Of a stretch of DNA of 64,000 nucleotides, positions 23,998 to 33,481 are shown one piece after another. Numbering within the stretch: the first letter of the stretch is position 1; the number at the start of each line of letters is the position of its first letter. The notes beneath the pieces are model-generated. The model was not told the origin of the DNA and did not search any database. It was given only the letters and a program-made list of their open reading frames with translations. Origin of the DNA: Bact-08 sp964533215 (GTDB taxonomy: Bacteria; Bacteroidota; Bacteroidia; Bacteroidales; UBA932); assembly GCA_964533215.1 (NCBI GenBank), contig CAZHLJ010000001.1, positions 558,001 to 622,000 of the forward strand. Direction: 5' to 3'. A program made the position numbers and the translations under genes.

Positions 23998-26367
23998 TTG
24001 AAAAAAATATTATACTATACATTATCGTTGTTGCTGTTTTCAACATCATTAATGGCCCAGAAATCAGAAGGATTTATCCAGGGGACGGTTTATGATGCTT
24101 CCAGCAATATGCCGGTTCAATTTGCCTCTGTTGTTATCTACGGGACAAAGTCGGCAGCAATTACTGACGAAAATGGTAATTTTTCTTTTACTAATGTGAC
24201 TCCGGGATATGTGGAAATAAGAGTCACATGTATCGGTTATGAGCCATATATCTCCGAGCAGTTACGGGTTACAAATGCAAATAAGACTTTTGTCGAAGTA
24301 ATGATGCTCCAGAGCGTCAAGCAATTTGAAGACGTAATTGTCAAACCTTCGTTATTCAGACGGGATAAAGATAGCCCTGTTTCGCTTAGAAATATAGGAC
24401 TTAAGGAGATTGAGAAAAACCCGGGAGGGAACCGTGATATTTCAAGAGTTATACAGTCTTTACCGGGAGTTGCTTCATCTCCCAATTACAGAAACGACCT
24501 GGTTGTCCGCGGCGGAGGGGCGAGTGAAAACCGTTTTTATCTCGACGGAATTGAGATCCCGAACCTTAACCACTTTGCCACTCAGGGGTCGTCGGGAGGA
24601 GCAATCGGTATAATCAATGCCGATTTGATAAGGGAGGTGGGTTTTTATTCAGGAGCTTTCCCTGCAAGCAAAGGAAATGCTTTGAGTTCGATTCTGGATA
24701 TAAAACAGATAGAAGGCAACTCTGAAAAATTAAAATTAAAAGCAGGCATAGGAGCTTCGGATTTTGCTTTAACACTTGATGGCCCTATCGGAGAGAAAAA
24801 TAACTTTATATTCTCTGTTCGCAGAAGCTATCTGCAATTTTTGTTCAGCCTGCTGGAACTCCCTTTTTTGCCTGTTTACAACGACTATCAACTGAAGATA
24901 AAATCACATCTGGATGCTAAAAACGAGGTGACTTTCATCAGTATAGGCGCTTATGACGTGAGCGACCTTAACCTTGATGCAAACAAAACGGAACGACAAA
25001 AGTATATTCTGAGTTATTTGCCTTCATATTCTCAGTGGAATTACACGATAGGCGTTTCTTATAAGCATTTTCGCAGTAAAAGTTACGACACATGGGTGGT
25101 AAGCCGGAGTATGCTTAATAATAAGCAGAAGAAATATGCCGGGAATGTAGAATCACCCGAAAACGTTCTACTGGATTATAATTCGTTCGAAACTGAAAAT
25201 AAATTCCGTTACGAATATAACAAGGTGAATCTTATGGGGATGAAAGTTATTGCCGGTGCCGGCCTTGAATATTCAAGGTATTACAATAAAACATTTAGAA
25301 AACTTTATGGTGGCGATGATTTGTATATGTCTGACTTCGGGTTTTTCAAGTATAACCTCTTTGGACAGGTAAGCAAGGAGTTGCTCAATAAAAAACTTAC
25401 AATATCTCTTGGCGTAAGAACAGATGCAAACAACTTTACCGATCGTATGTCCAACTTAGCCAATCAGCTTTCGCCAAGATTAAGTGTTTCTTATGCCTTA
25501 AATCAGATGATTACAATTAATTCGAGTATCGGGAGATATTATCAATTGCCTTCATATACCACGCTTGGTTTTAGAGATTCTTTGGGCTTACTGGTTAACA
25601 AGGCTAACAATATCAAATATATCAGAGCTGATCATATAGTGGCGGGATTCGATATTCTGCCGACCAACAATTCCAAGTTCTCGATAGAGGGATTCTTCAA
25701 AAAATATGGACATTACCCTTTCTCTGTTCGTGATGGTATCGCCCTTGCGGGGAAAAGTGTTGACTATGGTATTTTTGGTGACGAAGCGGTCTTGTCCACC
25801 GGAACAGGCGTTGCGTACGGGGCCGAGTTATTCTATCAAAACCGCGATCTGATGGGGGCAAATGTTTCTATTTCCTACACCTTGGTAAGGAGTGAATTTA
25901 AAACTGCTAACGGCAAATACGCTCCATCTTCATGGGACAATAAGCACCTTCTGAATATTTTGGCTGCTTATGAATTCAGGAATAATTGGACGTTAGGTGT
26001 CAAGTTCAAATTTATTGGTGGAGCTCCTTATACACCTATAGATTCCCAGCGGTCGTCTTTGGTTGAGGCCTGGGATGTAAACAATCAGGCATATCTCGAT
26101 TACGGTAGGTTCAATTCATTGAGGTTGAAAGCTTATCATCAATTGGATATTCGTGTGGATAAGGAAATCTTTCTTAATAAATGGTCACTGACAGCATATA
26201 TGGATATTCAGAATATCTATAACTACAAGGCCGATGCTCCTCCGACCTATGTGGTTAACAGAGATGTTCCGGTTATTCATAACCCCGACAGATATACTTT
26301 AAAGAAACTTGAAAACAGTGATGGAGGAACAATATTACCGACAATAGGTCTGATTTTCCAACTTTAA
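23998..26367 (+). CDS. TonB-dependent outer-membrane receptor
   Basis: A protein of 789 residues starting with TTG at 23998; no ATG fits the signal peptide MKKILYYTLSLLLFSTSLMA. After cleavage comes a carboxypeptidase-regulatory-like beta domain (about 25-110: IQGTVYDASSNMPVQFASVV, AAITDENGNFSF), then the plug (SRVIQSLPGVASSPNYRNDL, VVRGGGASENRFYLDGIEIP) and a long beta-barrel ending IGLIFQL with a terminal aromatic/hydrophobic strand. It should import a small ligand using TonB energy. It is not SusC type and has no SusD partner nearby, so it is probably a stand-alone receptor. The substrate is unknown. Confidence 0.85.
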   Translation: MKKILYYTLSLLLFSTSLMAQKSEGFIQGTVYDASSNMPVQFASVVIYGTKSAAITDENGNFSFTNVTPGYVEIRVTCIGYEPYISEQLRVTNANKTFVEVMMLQSVKQFEDVIVKPSLFRRDKDSPVSLRNIGLKEIEKNPGGNRDISRVIQSLPGVASSPNYRNDLVVRGGGASENRFYLDGIEIPNLNHFATQGSSGGAIGIINADLIREVGFYSGAFPASKGNALSSILDIKQIEGNSEKLKLKAGIGASDFALTLDGPIGEKNNFIFSVRRSYLQFLFSLLELPFLPVYNDYQLKIKSHLDAKNEVTFISIGAYDVSDLNLDANKTERQKYILSYLPSYSQWNYTIGVSYKHFRSKSYDTWVVSRSMLNNKQKKYAGNVESPENVLLDYNSFETENKFRYEYNKVNLMGMKVIAGAGLEYSRYYNKTFRKLYGGDDLYMSDFGFFKYNLFGQVSKELLNKKLTISLGVRTDANNFTDRMSNLANQLSPRLSVSYALNQMITINSSIGRYYQLPSYTTLGFRDSLGLLVNKANNIKYIRADHIVAGFDILPTNNSKFSIEGFFKKYGHYPFSVRDGIALAGKSVDYGIFGDEAVLSTGTGVAYGAELFYQNRDLMGANVSISYTLVRSEFKTANGKYAPSSWDNKHLLNILAAYEFRNNWTLGVKFKFIGGAPYTPIDSQRSSLVEAWDVNNQAYLDYGRFNSLRLKAYHQLDIRVDKEIFLNKWSLTAYMDIQNIYNYKADAPPTYVVNRDVPVIHNPDRYTLKKLENSDGGTILPTIGLIFQL

Positions 26368-26465
26368 CTGGAGATGTTGTTGCCTGACGTGTTTAAGAGA
26401 GACGGTTAGAAAAATCTTAATGCAAAAAGCTCTTGTTGCTAAAGCAGGAGTTTCTATTTCGCCGA

Positions 26466-27212
26466 TCAGAATGTAAAGCCGAATCCGACTCCCAAAATCA
26501 GATTACGACCAGCCGTAGCTGAATCATATGAAATTTTGGTTTTTATCAGAGAGTTGACATATTCAGTCATTTCTGCGTGTGCCTTTGCGAGTGGTTGCTG
26601 GAAATCTGCGTTCAACCCGATGAAACATCTTTTTGAAATGAAATAATTGAATGACAAGTCTATGTTTAAGTATGGCAACGATGCCTCTTGCTTATATGTC
26701 CGTGTGTATTTGTTGCCTACATAATCCTGGGTGGTTTGTGAAACTTCCCGGTCGTTGAGACAACCCATATATCCAATTCCTAGCGAGGAAGATATATCCC
26801 ATTTCTCCTTTTCTATACGGTAAATTATACCGGCGTCAATGGCAGGCTTGGTTATGGATACCGGCCAGAAGAGTTCATCAAAGAGTTCTTCCGCAAAATC
26901 TCCCCATATGCTGTTGTTTAGATATTCCGACTTTTTTTCTTCATAGAAGTTAGCATGCAGATTTGTACACACTCCCAATCTGGGAGTAAAATATCTTGTC
27001 AATCGGAAGTTCAACGACGGGACTGTAGAGGGTCTGGTGGAAAGAAGTCCTGAATAGGGATTGGATGTGTTACCTGTCAAGTTAATGCTTGTACCGATAA
27101 ATGAGCTTAACTGCCAATTCTTACGAGTCTCTGTCCGCTCTAGAGGGCTTGAGTACGAATGAATGCAAAGGCAACTGAAAATGATTAGAAGTGATAAATA
27201 TTTATTTTTCAT
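26466..27212 (-). CDS. Outer-membrane beta-barrel protein, hypothetical
   Basis: A protein of 248 residues with signal peptide MKNKYLSLLIIFSCLCIHSY; the frame is open 15 codons further, but ATG 27212 fits the signal. Alternating hydrophobic strands (SFIGTSINLTG, LNFRLTRYFTPRLGVCTNLH, LNIDLSFNYFISKRCFIGLN) and a last strand ending GVGFGFTF with terminal phenylalanine indicate an eight- to ten-stranded barrel. No family assigned. It is convergent with the TonB receptor and lies downstream of the Crp-type regulator on the same strand with a 48-base gap, so the two may be linked. Confidence 0.65.
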   Translation of the reverse strand: MKNKYLSLLIIFSCLCIHSYSSPLERTETRKNWQLSSFIGTSINLTGNTSNPYSGLLSTRPSTVPSLNFRLTRYFTPRLGVCTNLHANFYEEKKSEYLNNSIWGDFAEELFDELFWPVSITKPAIDAGIIYRIEKEKWDISSSLGIGYMGCLNDREVSQTTQDYVGNKYTRTYKQEASLPYLNIDLSFNYFISKRCFIGLNADFQQPLAKAHAEMTEYVNSLIKTKISYDSATAGRNLILGVGFGFTF

Positions 27213-27260
27213 GGTGGGTGCAAAAGTAGACCTTTGCCCAAGAAAATTCCTTGACATATA

Positions 27261-27830
27261 TCAAGAATTTTGATATTTTCTCCTTATACGGCTTATTGTT
27301 TCGGGTGCGACACCGACGAATGAGGCGATCTCTTTTAAGGGAACAGCTTCCTTGAGCTCAGGACATCGCTCGATAAGTCCGATATACCGTTCTTCAGGAG
27401 AGTCGCAGTAGAAACTTAGCAACCTCTTATACACCATTTCGTACAGAGAGTCTGCCACCTGCCTTGTAAGCTGCTGGTTGTTGATGTCTGCATTGCTGCT
27501 TTCAATCAGGTCGTCATATGAGACAACATATATATTGCAATCAGTCATGGCTTGAATACTTACCAAGGAAATATCCTTTTTCATCAGAGATGAATAATCG
27601 CAGATGAACTCACTTGCAAACGCAAACCCAACTACATGTTCGATTCCGTCTTTGCCTGTTCTTGTATAATGAAGCGTTCCAGACTCAACAAACCCTGCGT
27701 ATCGAGATGGATTGTTCTGTTCTACAAAATACTCTTTTTTACGTAATTGTTGAAGCTTTCCCCTCTCCAAAAACAGGTCTCTTATCTGTGAACGGTCTAT
27801 TCCCGACATATATGTGTTGAAACTTTCCAT
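27261..27830 (-). CDS. Crp/Fnr-family transcription regulator
   Basis: A protein of 189 residues (ATG 27830 chosen; ten codons more are open). The cyclic-nucleotide-binding-like beta-roll covers about 20-120 (VEQNNPSRYAGFVESGTLHY, GFAFASEFICDYSSLM). The C-terminal helix-turn-helix is LKEIASFVGVAPETISRIRR. The phosphate-binding RxS of cAMP receptors is not evident and there are no Fnr cysteines, so the ligand is unknown. It is divergent from the EFR1 gene (about 100 bases apart), which is a likely target along with the barrel protein downstream. Confidence 0.8.
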   Translation of the reverse strand: MESFNTYMSGIDRSQIRDLFLERGKLQQLRKKEYFVEQNNPSRYAGFVESGTLHYTRTGKDGIEHVVGFAFASEFICDYSSLMKKDISLVSIQAMTDCNIYVVSYDDLIESSNADINNQQLTRQVADSLYEMVYKRLLSFYCDSPEERYIGLIERCPELKEAVPLKEIASFVGVAPETISRIRRKYQNS

Positions 27831-27932
27831 GGTGCAAATATACGCTTGATTTAATGCCAATGGCTTTTGTTGAATTGTAAGTGTTGAATAAGCTTCTAAC
27901 TTTGTGTTTATTAATTTTATTGACGAGCAGGT

Positions 27933-28697
27933 ATGATTTTTTATTTTTCCGGTTCAGGCAATTCGGAGTATGTGGCACGTCGGATTGCTGCAAAAGATGG
28001 TGAGACTATCGTCTCAATTGGTGAATGTATGCGTAATGGTCAGTTCTCCTTTAATGTTTCGGCAGATGAGAAGGTCGGCTTTGTAATACCTGTATATTAC
28101 TGGGGGCTTCCTACCAGTGTCTCGGACTTCATCCGCAACCTTACGCTTGTGGGTTACGACAAACAGTATACATGGACTGTTGTTACTTGTGGAGGAGATA
28201 TAGCCGCACTTCCAAAGAGGATGTGTAAAGCTCTGGAAGAGCGTGATATGCATCTTGATTATCTGCGTGCTGTGTTTATGGTCGATACATATATCACTCT
28301 GTTAGACCTTTTGACACCTGAAAATGAAATAAAGAGAGTTGAAGCCAACTCCGAGCCTATGATCGATAGTGTTATTAATGAGTTGTCTGTAAATAAGAGG
28401 GGAATATCCGGGGACTATGTGAAAAAATTCCCATATCTTATGACAGCAGTTGGACAGACTATCTATAAGTTGTTTAATCGCACCAAACCATTCCGCGTTA
28501 ATGATGCCTGTATTGGGTGCGGACTTTGTGCAAAAATGTGTCCTTGCAGCATGATTGAGATGACAGGTGAAAGACCCATCTGGAAAACAGGTCACTGCTC
28601 ACAGTGTCATTCCTGCCTGAATCGTTGTCCTGTCAGAGCAATTGACTGGGGGAGAAAAACTCAAAACAGAGGGAGATACGTAAATCCAAATATCTAG
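27933..28697 (+). CDS. EFR1-type flavodoxin/ferredoxin fusion
   Basis: A protein of 254 residues. It opens directly with the flavodoxin-like FMN-binding loop (FYFSGSGNSEYVARRI) and GFVIPVYYWGLPTSV. The C-terminal 70 residues carry two 4Fe-4S clusters (CIGCGLCAKMCPCSMIEM and CSQCHSCLNRCPVRAI). This order, flavodoxin then ferredoxin, is that of the EFR1 family of anaerobes, thought to shuttle electrons in the cytoplasm; the partner is not known. It is transcribed away from the Crp-type regulator. Confidence 0.85.
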   Translation: MIFYFSGSGNSEYVARRIAAKDGETIVSIGECMRNGQFSFNVSADEKVGFVIPVYYWGLPTSVSDFIRNLTLVGYDKQYTWTVVTCGGDIAALPKRMCKALEERDMHLDYLRAVFMVDTYITLLDLLTPENEIKRVEANSEPMIDSVINELSVNKRGISGDYVKKFPYLMTAVGQTIYKLFNRTKPFRVNDACIGCGLCAKMCPCSMIEMTGERPIWKTGHCSQCHSCLNRCPVRAIDWGRKTQNRGRYVNPNI

Positions 28698-28733
28698 CCA
28701 TTGGATGTATGATACAACTATTGTCGTCAGATT

Positions 28734-29591
28734 TTATTTAAGATAGGCAGTTGTTTCCAGGAACATACTGATCGCATGGTTTTTCTTAGTCCAACCGTCC
28801 ATAGCTTTGTTCCTTCGAAAAGTTGTGAAATTGGGTAACAAGGCTCCAGGTAAAGTGAACCAATTTCCTTGATTTGTAAAATCCTCCTCTAATAAAGTCA
28901 AGGTTGCTGCAAAGTATTTACGGTCTTGGATGGATATACTATAAGGCTTGAGATCAATTTTATACCATCCGGTATATTTGTCATTAATCTCGAAGATAAT
29001 ATTTTGATTTATTATGATATCTTTTGGCAAACCGTTTTCGATAGAATAAAATGTCAACCGGAATTTTACCTTTTTATAATTATTAAGCTGAATATAAAAG
29101 TTCATGCTATTTACCCTGCAATCATTCTTGGTCTTGAATAGCATACCCATTTCTCCGCTAATTCTGTCAGGAGAATTCAGGTTGTTAAAGAAAGCACACT
29201 GAAGCATACCTGAGCCAGCATGATTTCTTCCAAGAATGATGTTCTTGTTTTTTATGTTTTTAACAACAACATCGGCCAGCTCATAAACATCAGGAGCAAG
29301 GTAAATCTTATTATCTTCTTTGGTTAAATAGGCAAGAGGGTATTTAGCCGTTTTGAAGCCTATAGAGGAAAATGTTACGCTGTCGGTTGAACTGATGTTT
29401 TCACTAATCTTCAGTATAAATTCTCCTGCACTGTTAGATACAGTTCCTGTGGCTTTTCCTTCTATGCCCAAGCTTATATAAGGAATTACATCCTTAGTGT
29501 CGGAACTGTAAACAACGCCCTTGATTTCATGTTGAGCATAATTCACTAAGCTCAGGCATGAAAATAGGATCAAAATTAAAAGATGTTTCAT
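28734..29591 (-). CDS. Exported protein with carboxypeptidase-regulatory-like domain
   Basis: A protein of 285 residues with signal peptide MKHLLILILFSCLSLVNYA. The first mature domain (22-115) is the beta-sandwich seen at the start of TonB receptors (HEIKGVVYSSDTKDVIPYIS, GTVSNSAGEFILKI). Here no barrel follows; the rest (120-285) is mixed strand and loop with FYIQLNNYKKVKFRLTFYSI. Such free-standing proteins are common in Bacteroidota and of unknown role, perhaps periplasmic. It starts 23 bases after the HTH gene on the same strand and may share its transcript. Confidence 0.65.
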   Translation of the reverse strand: MKHLLILILFSCLSLVNYAQHEIKGVVYSSDTKDVIPYISLGIEGKATGTVSNSAGEFILKISENISSTDSVTFSSIGFKTAKYPLAYLTKEDNKIYLAPDVYELADVVVKNIKNKNIILGRNHAGSGMLQCAFFNNLNSPDRISGEMGMLFKTKNDCRVNSMNFYIQLNNYKKVKFRLTFYSIENGLPKDIIINQNIIFEINDKYTGWYKIDLKPYSISIQDRKYFAATLTLLEEDFTNQGNWFTLPGALLPNFTTFRRNKAMDGWTKKNHAISMFLETTAYLK

Positions 29592-29614
29592 TGGAATAAT
29601 ATTATTAAAATTGA

Positions 29615-29824
29615 TTAATCATCATCTCTATATTCCAATACGTCACCTGGCTGACAATCAAGAGTTTTACAAATAGCCTCTAGCGTCGTGAAGCGGATTG
29701 CTTTTGCCTTTCCTGTTTTAAGTATGGACATATTTGCCATTGTAATACCTACCTTCTCTGATAACTCGCCAAGCGACATCTTTCGCTTGGCCATCATAAC
29801 ATCTACATTTACAATTATTGCCAT
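29615..29824 (-). CDS. Small HTH regulator, Xre type
   Basis: A protein of 69 residues that is almost entirely a helix-turn-helix: MSLGELSEKVGITMANMSIL and FTTLEAICKTLDCQPGDVLE. The ending with two acidic residues is typical of the YozG-like group that is regularly paired with DUF2975 membrane proteins, as here. It starts ten bases after the DUF2975 gene, so the two are one operon. Confidence 0.85.
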   Translation of the reverse strand: MAIIVNVDVMMAKRKMSLGELSEKVGITMANMSILKTGKAKAIRFTTLEAICKTLDCQPGDVLEYRDDD

Positions 29825-29834
29825 AGTCGTGGTT

Positions 29835-30524
29835 TTAGATAGTCATTTTTTCTTCTTCGAATATTGACCTGCTGACTGCCAATATTTCTGCAACAAAGAA
29901 TACAAAAAACAAGCTTAATAGCTGATAGGATTGAATGGAAATGGTCCCGGAAAGAGCCAGGCCTGTATTTGCAAAAATTGGCTTTATTGATTGTAGATCA
30001 AAGTAATAACTGAAGAAATCCACGAAATAAGAGGCAATCATTAAAAAACCAAACAACCTGGTCATGAGAATCAGTTTGCCAGAAAACAATTCGCCTGTCT
30101 TAACTCCTTTTCTGAATGATGTGACCAATATTATTGCAACAACAATGAGAGAAGCCAATATCGCAATCTTTGTTAGATTCATTACGGAATACCATGTCCC
30201 ATATGGTTTTTCTCTATAACTGACACCTTTCGGCAATTCGACTGATGCGTCAAAATGCCTTATATAGGCAGTAATTCTGGCTTTGCCAATCAAGCTGGAG
30301 TCTTTATATTCCACAGGAATCTCTCTGAGACCTCCCTCCGGTTTAAAAGTCTCGAGATTGGTGAACTGCTTTACATAAGTAGAGTCCGTTGACTTAACGA
30401 CGCCTCTGATATCAGAAGTTGTTATCACCTCCAATGCTGAGAAGGCTATCCAGACTAAAATTACAACAAAAAAGAAACAATATAACACATTGATTCTTTT
30501 AATGATTTTTTTGCTTATTTCCAT
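29835..30524 (-). CDS. DUF2975 membrane protein
   Basis: A protein of 229 residues with four hydrophobic helices: VLYCFFFVVILVWIAFSAL at the start, IAILASLIVVAIILVTSF in the middle, LFGFLMIASYFVDFFSYYF, and YQLLSLFFVFFVAEILAVS near the end. A long loop after the first helix (about 35-120) is predicted to face outside. The order and the neighbouring YozG-like regulator match the DUF2975/HTH pair found in many bacteria. Function unknown; a membrane sensor or a stress-related role are both possible. Confidence 0.8.
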   Translation of the reverse strand: MEISKKIIKRINVLYCFFFVVILVWIAFSALEVITTSDIRGVVKSTDSTYVKQFTNLETFKPEGGLREIPVEYKDSSLIGKARITAYIRHFDASVELPKGVSYREKPYGTWYSVMNLTKIAILASLIVVAIILVTSFRKGVKTGELFSGKLILMTRLFGFLMIASYFVDFFSYYFDLQSIKPIFANTGLALSGTISIQSYQLLSLFFVFFVAEILAVSRSIFEEEKMTI

Positions 30525-30644
30525 AGGTCAATAAATATTTATTGTTTATCAATATGTAAATGTAGATAAAAAAATCATTTTACCAAACATAAGAGCCTCA
30601 TAATGCCTACGATTCTTTGAAAAATTCATATATTTGTTGAATAT

Positions 30645-31229
30645 ATGGAAAATAAGGAATTAATATTGTTTCACGAAACCTTCAAAAGGTTGTATCCAAA
30701 ATTATTCAACTTCTCTTCTTATTACATATATGAAAGAGATGATGCAAGAGAGATTGTTCAGGATGTCTTTTTGAAGCTGTGGGAAGGAAATTATGATATA
30801 GCCGATCTGAAAGAGAAAGGTGGATTAGACTCCCTTTTGTTTACCATGGTTAAGAATAAGTCCCTTGATTATATAAAACATAAAAAAGTCGTACTTAGGT
30901 ACAACGAAAATAAAAGAGATGAATTCATCAAAAGCTCTATAAGCGAATATACGCTCAGTGATGAATCATCTCTTAATTTCCTTATAGACAAGGATATCGA
31001 ACGGGCAATCAGTAAAGCAATAAGTGAATTGCCAAAACCTATCCAGAAAGCCTTTGTGATGAGCAGATATCATAATCTGACGTACAAAGAGATTGCCAGT
31101 CAGCTTGATATCTCTGAAAAAACGGTTGAGTACAGAATTTCATTTGCTTTAAAAGAACTTAGGGTGAAGTTGTCACCATATTGCTACATGATGCTGATTT
31201 TGTCTATGAGCAAGATTATTTTGGATTAG
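30645..31229 (+). CDS. ECF sigma-70 factor
   Basis: A sigma factor of 194 residues with region 2 (ETFKRLYPKLFNFSSYYIYE, EIVQDVFLKLWEG, MVKNKSLDYIKHKK) and region 4 (KPIQKAFVMSRYHNLTYKEI, LDISEKTVEYRISFALKELR). The sequence is of the Bacteroidota family that works with FecR anti-sigma factors. It ends 14 bases inside the 3' end of the convergent thioredoxin-like gene, at the far end of the FecR/SusC operon, and has no FecR of its own next to it. It may serve the FecR at 42587, which is inference. Confidence 0.85.
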   Translation: MENKELILFHETFKRLYPKLFNFSSYYIYERDDAREIVQDVFLKLWEGNYDIADLKEKGGLDSLLFTMVKNKSLDYIKHKKVVLRYNENKRDEFIKSSISEYTLSDESSLNFLIDKDIERAISKAISELPKPIQKAFVMSRYHNLTYKEIASQLDISEKTVEYRISFALKELRVKLSPYCYMMLILSMSKIILD

Positions 31230-32274
31230 CTTTACTCTTGTCTTCAGACGGAGCTGGATATTTTTTACATTCTTCACTGAATCTTTCAAAAGCTTCTTTT
31301 TTGCCAGAGGTTACAGCCAACCTATAGGAAAATCGTTGGATACTTTTCTTCATTTCCATATTTGCATCAGCGTAGAAGTTCAAAGATACTTCCAGGAACT
31401 TATCAACTTCTCTGTTGCTTGCGTATTTGTAAGTGGCTGCAAAATACTTGAACATAGTGGAATTTAAGATATCAGGATAATTTCCTGCAAATTTTTCGAA
31501 GGAGGCACATTTGTCGATGGTTACACCTATCTTGGTATCTCCCATATATAATGCAACTACCTTTTCCGAAACTTTGCTCTCAATAAAATTATCGTATTTT
31601 TCCTGGCCTAAGTATTTGATGGCATTTTCCCTGTCGTTAATTATCAACTCAGCAGTTTTTTCATCAATGGTCTTTATTGCTCTTTGGTAGATTTTAAAAC
31701 TACTGGCGGCATATCTTTGAGTTGGGGTGCGTCTGACAAATACCTCCTTCAAAGCAGTCTCTGTCTCTTCAGGAATTCCTCTTGAGCAGACAGCGTTTAA
31801 ATAGTCATCTGCTAAATTTATGTCGGCTTCGTATCTCTTTTTTAACTCATTCAAGCTGGTCTCAACTTTGGATGCGTTCTTGATACTTGAAATAAAAGAT
31901 TCGATGTCTTCACTGGCGCCGACTAATCTGTTTATCTCAGATCCATTGCTGTCAAGAATTAATAGAGTTGGAAAGGCATTGACTTTGAATTTTTTACATA
32001 AATCAATGCCCTCTCCCTTCTCCATATCGAATTTAATATTTATAAACTCATTGTTCATAAAATCACCCACTTTCGGGTCCGGAAATACTTTTGTCGCAAG
32101 CATTTTACATGGGCCACACCAACTTGTGTAGCAGTCGATGAAAACTTTTTTCTTTTCAACCTTAGCTTTCGCTAAGGCTGAAGAGAAGTCTCCACTTTCA
32201 AAATTTACCTGTGCTTTTGCCTGAAAACAGGTGACGATAAATAATGTAAGAGTAATAAATATTGTTCTGATCAT
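31216..32274 (-). CDS. Exported thioredoxin-like protein (second of two)
   Basis: A protein of 352 residues with signal peptide MIRTIFITLTLFIVTCFQAKA. Residues 30-130 are a thioredoxin domain with active site WCGPC (Cys53, Cys56) in DCYTSWCGPCKMLATKVF and a cis-Pro loop FPTLLIL. The remaining 220 residues are helical, with tetratricopeptide-like character. It lies in the periplasm and probably reduces disulfides. It is the last gene of the first Sus-type operon, eight bases after a paralogue of the same layout. Confidence 0.75.
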   Translation of the reverse strand: MIRTIFITLTLFIVTCFQAKAQVNFESGDFSSALAKAKVEKKKVFIDCYTSWCGPCKMLATKVFPDPKVGDFMNNEFINIKFDMEKGEGIDLCKKFKVNAFPTLLILDSNGSEINRLVGASEDIESFISSIKNASKVETSLNELKKRYEADINLADDYLNAVCSRGIPEETETALKEVFVRRTPTQRYAASSFKIYQRAIKTIDEKTAELIINDRENAIKYLGQEKYDNFIESKVSEKVVALYMGDTKIGVTIDKCASFEKFAGNYPDILNSTMFKYFAATYKYASNREVDKFLEVSLNFYADANMEMKKSIQRFSYRLAVTSGKKEAFERFSEECKKYPAPSEDKSKANPK

Positions 32275-32281
32275 AATTCAA

Positions 32282-33457
32282 TTATTTTGTGGGTCTGGTT
32301 GGTTTTTTTGCTAGATCCAATGGCCTCATTGAATATTCATTTGTTCCGGCCTTAGGGTCCTCATTAATCAAGCTTATTTCCGCGCATTTGTTCTTTATCA
32401 GGTATTCCAATAATGAGGCGTAGTTAAAATGTGCGACACCATTGTCCCTGTCAGGAATATTGTAGGCTGCAAAACGGTAGAGTGCCAGATATATTTCCAG
32501 AAGCTGCGCCTGTATTGTTTTGTCGCTATCTTTTGCTCTTGGCAATCGCACGATATAATTTATATCATTACATAGATCGGCACTCTTCCCGCATGGATTG
32601 GACATAATGTCTTCGGCCAGCTTTTTTGCAAGGGTGTAATCTTGAGTGCCTAAGGCATTTTCCAGGCGACACTTCTTTATGAGATATTCCTTCCCGGGAA
32701 AATCGGCGACTGAAGCTAATTCATTCTCGCCTCTAATACTTCTGTACAAAGAGTACACTAAATTATTTACGATTGTCTCTCCGTAAATCTTGGAATATTT
32801 TTCTCTTTGAGATAGAAAATCAATTGCCAGTGGATTGGTTTTGTTTTTCACAAAAGTGGTGAAGTATTTCCAGATAATAGGGTTACTCAAATCATAACCC
32901 TTTATCTTAGTCAGCATAGAGATGTATTTGTCTGCAACCTCACTTTCTCCCTTAGAAGATTTGTAAAAGGCGTAGTTATACATAAATGTAGGATCTGCAG
33001 AACCCTCTAGTGCCATTTTTTCCAGATATACTGAGTTCTTGTCTTTCGAAAGAGCAGACTGGCCTGTAAACATGAATATATTTTCTTCCTGTCTGCTTGT
33101 TGATATATGAACTTCGTTCAACGTAGAAGGATCTACAAAGACAAAGGTCGGATATAGGGACACTTTGTATTTTCTTGCAAGTACAGATCCTTCAGGTGTC
33201 TCTGCATCAACTTTGTAATTTATAAAGTTGCCGTTATAGAAATCACCTATGGCCTTTGTTACAAATACCTCCTCGGCCATCATCTTGCAAGGTCCACACC
33301 ACTTTGTGTAGAAATCGATAAATACCAGCTTATTCTCATCTTTAGCCTTTTTAGTTACCTCGTCCCATGTGCCATGGAAAAAACTCATTCCGGACTCTTG
33401 GGCAGAGACGCTTGCAGTTACTAATAGGAAAAGGGCTACGATTAAGCTTTTTTTCAT
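32282..33457 (-). CDS. Exported thioredoxin-like protein (first of two)
   Basis: A protein of 391 residues; ATG 33457 gives signal peptide MKKSLIVALFLLVTASVSA (four upstream codons are open). The thioredoxin domain is at about 25-130, with active site WCGPC (Cys54, Cys57) and cis-Pro in LYPTFVFV. A long helical C-terminus follows (about 140-391). It is clearly a paralogue of the next gene, and both follow the esterase in the operon. Two such reductases in a Sus-type operon suggest that disulfide handling matters for its ligand or its surface proteins. Confidence 0.75.
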   Translation of the reverse strand: MKKSLIVALFLLVTASVSAQESGMSFFHGTWDEVTKKAKDENKLVFIDFYTKWCGPCKMMAEEVFVTKAIGDFYNGNFINYKVDAETPEGSVLARKYKVSLYPTFVFVDPSTLNEVHISTSRQEENIFMFTGQSALSKDKNSVYLEKMALEGSADPTFMYNYAFYKSSKGESEVADKYISMLTKIKGYDLSNPIIWKYFTTFVKNKTNPLAIDFLSQREKYSKIYGETIVNNLVYSLYRSIRGENELASVADFPGKEYLIKKCRLENALGTQDYTLAKKLAEDIMSNPCGKSADLCNDINYIVRLPRAKDSDKTIQAQLLEIYLALYRFAAYNIPDRDNGVAHFNYASLLEYLIKNKCAEISLINEDPKAGTNEYSMRPLDLAKKPTRPTK

Positions 33458-33481
33458 TTTAAAATGCATTTTCTTATTTAA

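Noticed and set aside
26368..26465. Possible hairpin between the TonB receptor and the barrel gene
   Set aside because: AGCTCTTGTTGCT and AGCAGGAGTT pair only partly and no T-run follows; not strong enough to call a terminator.
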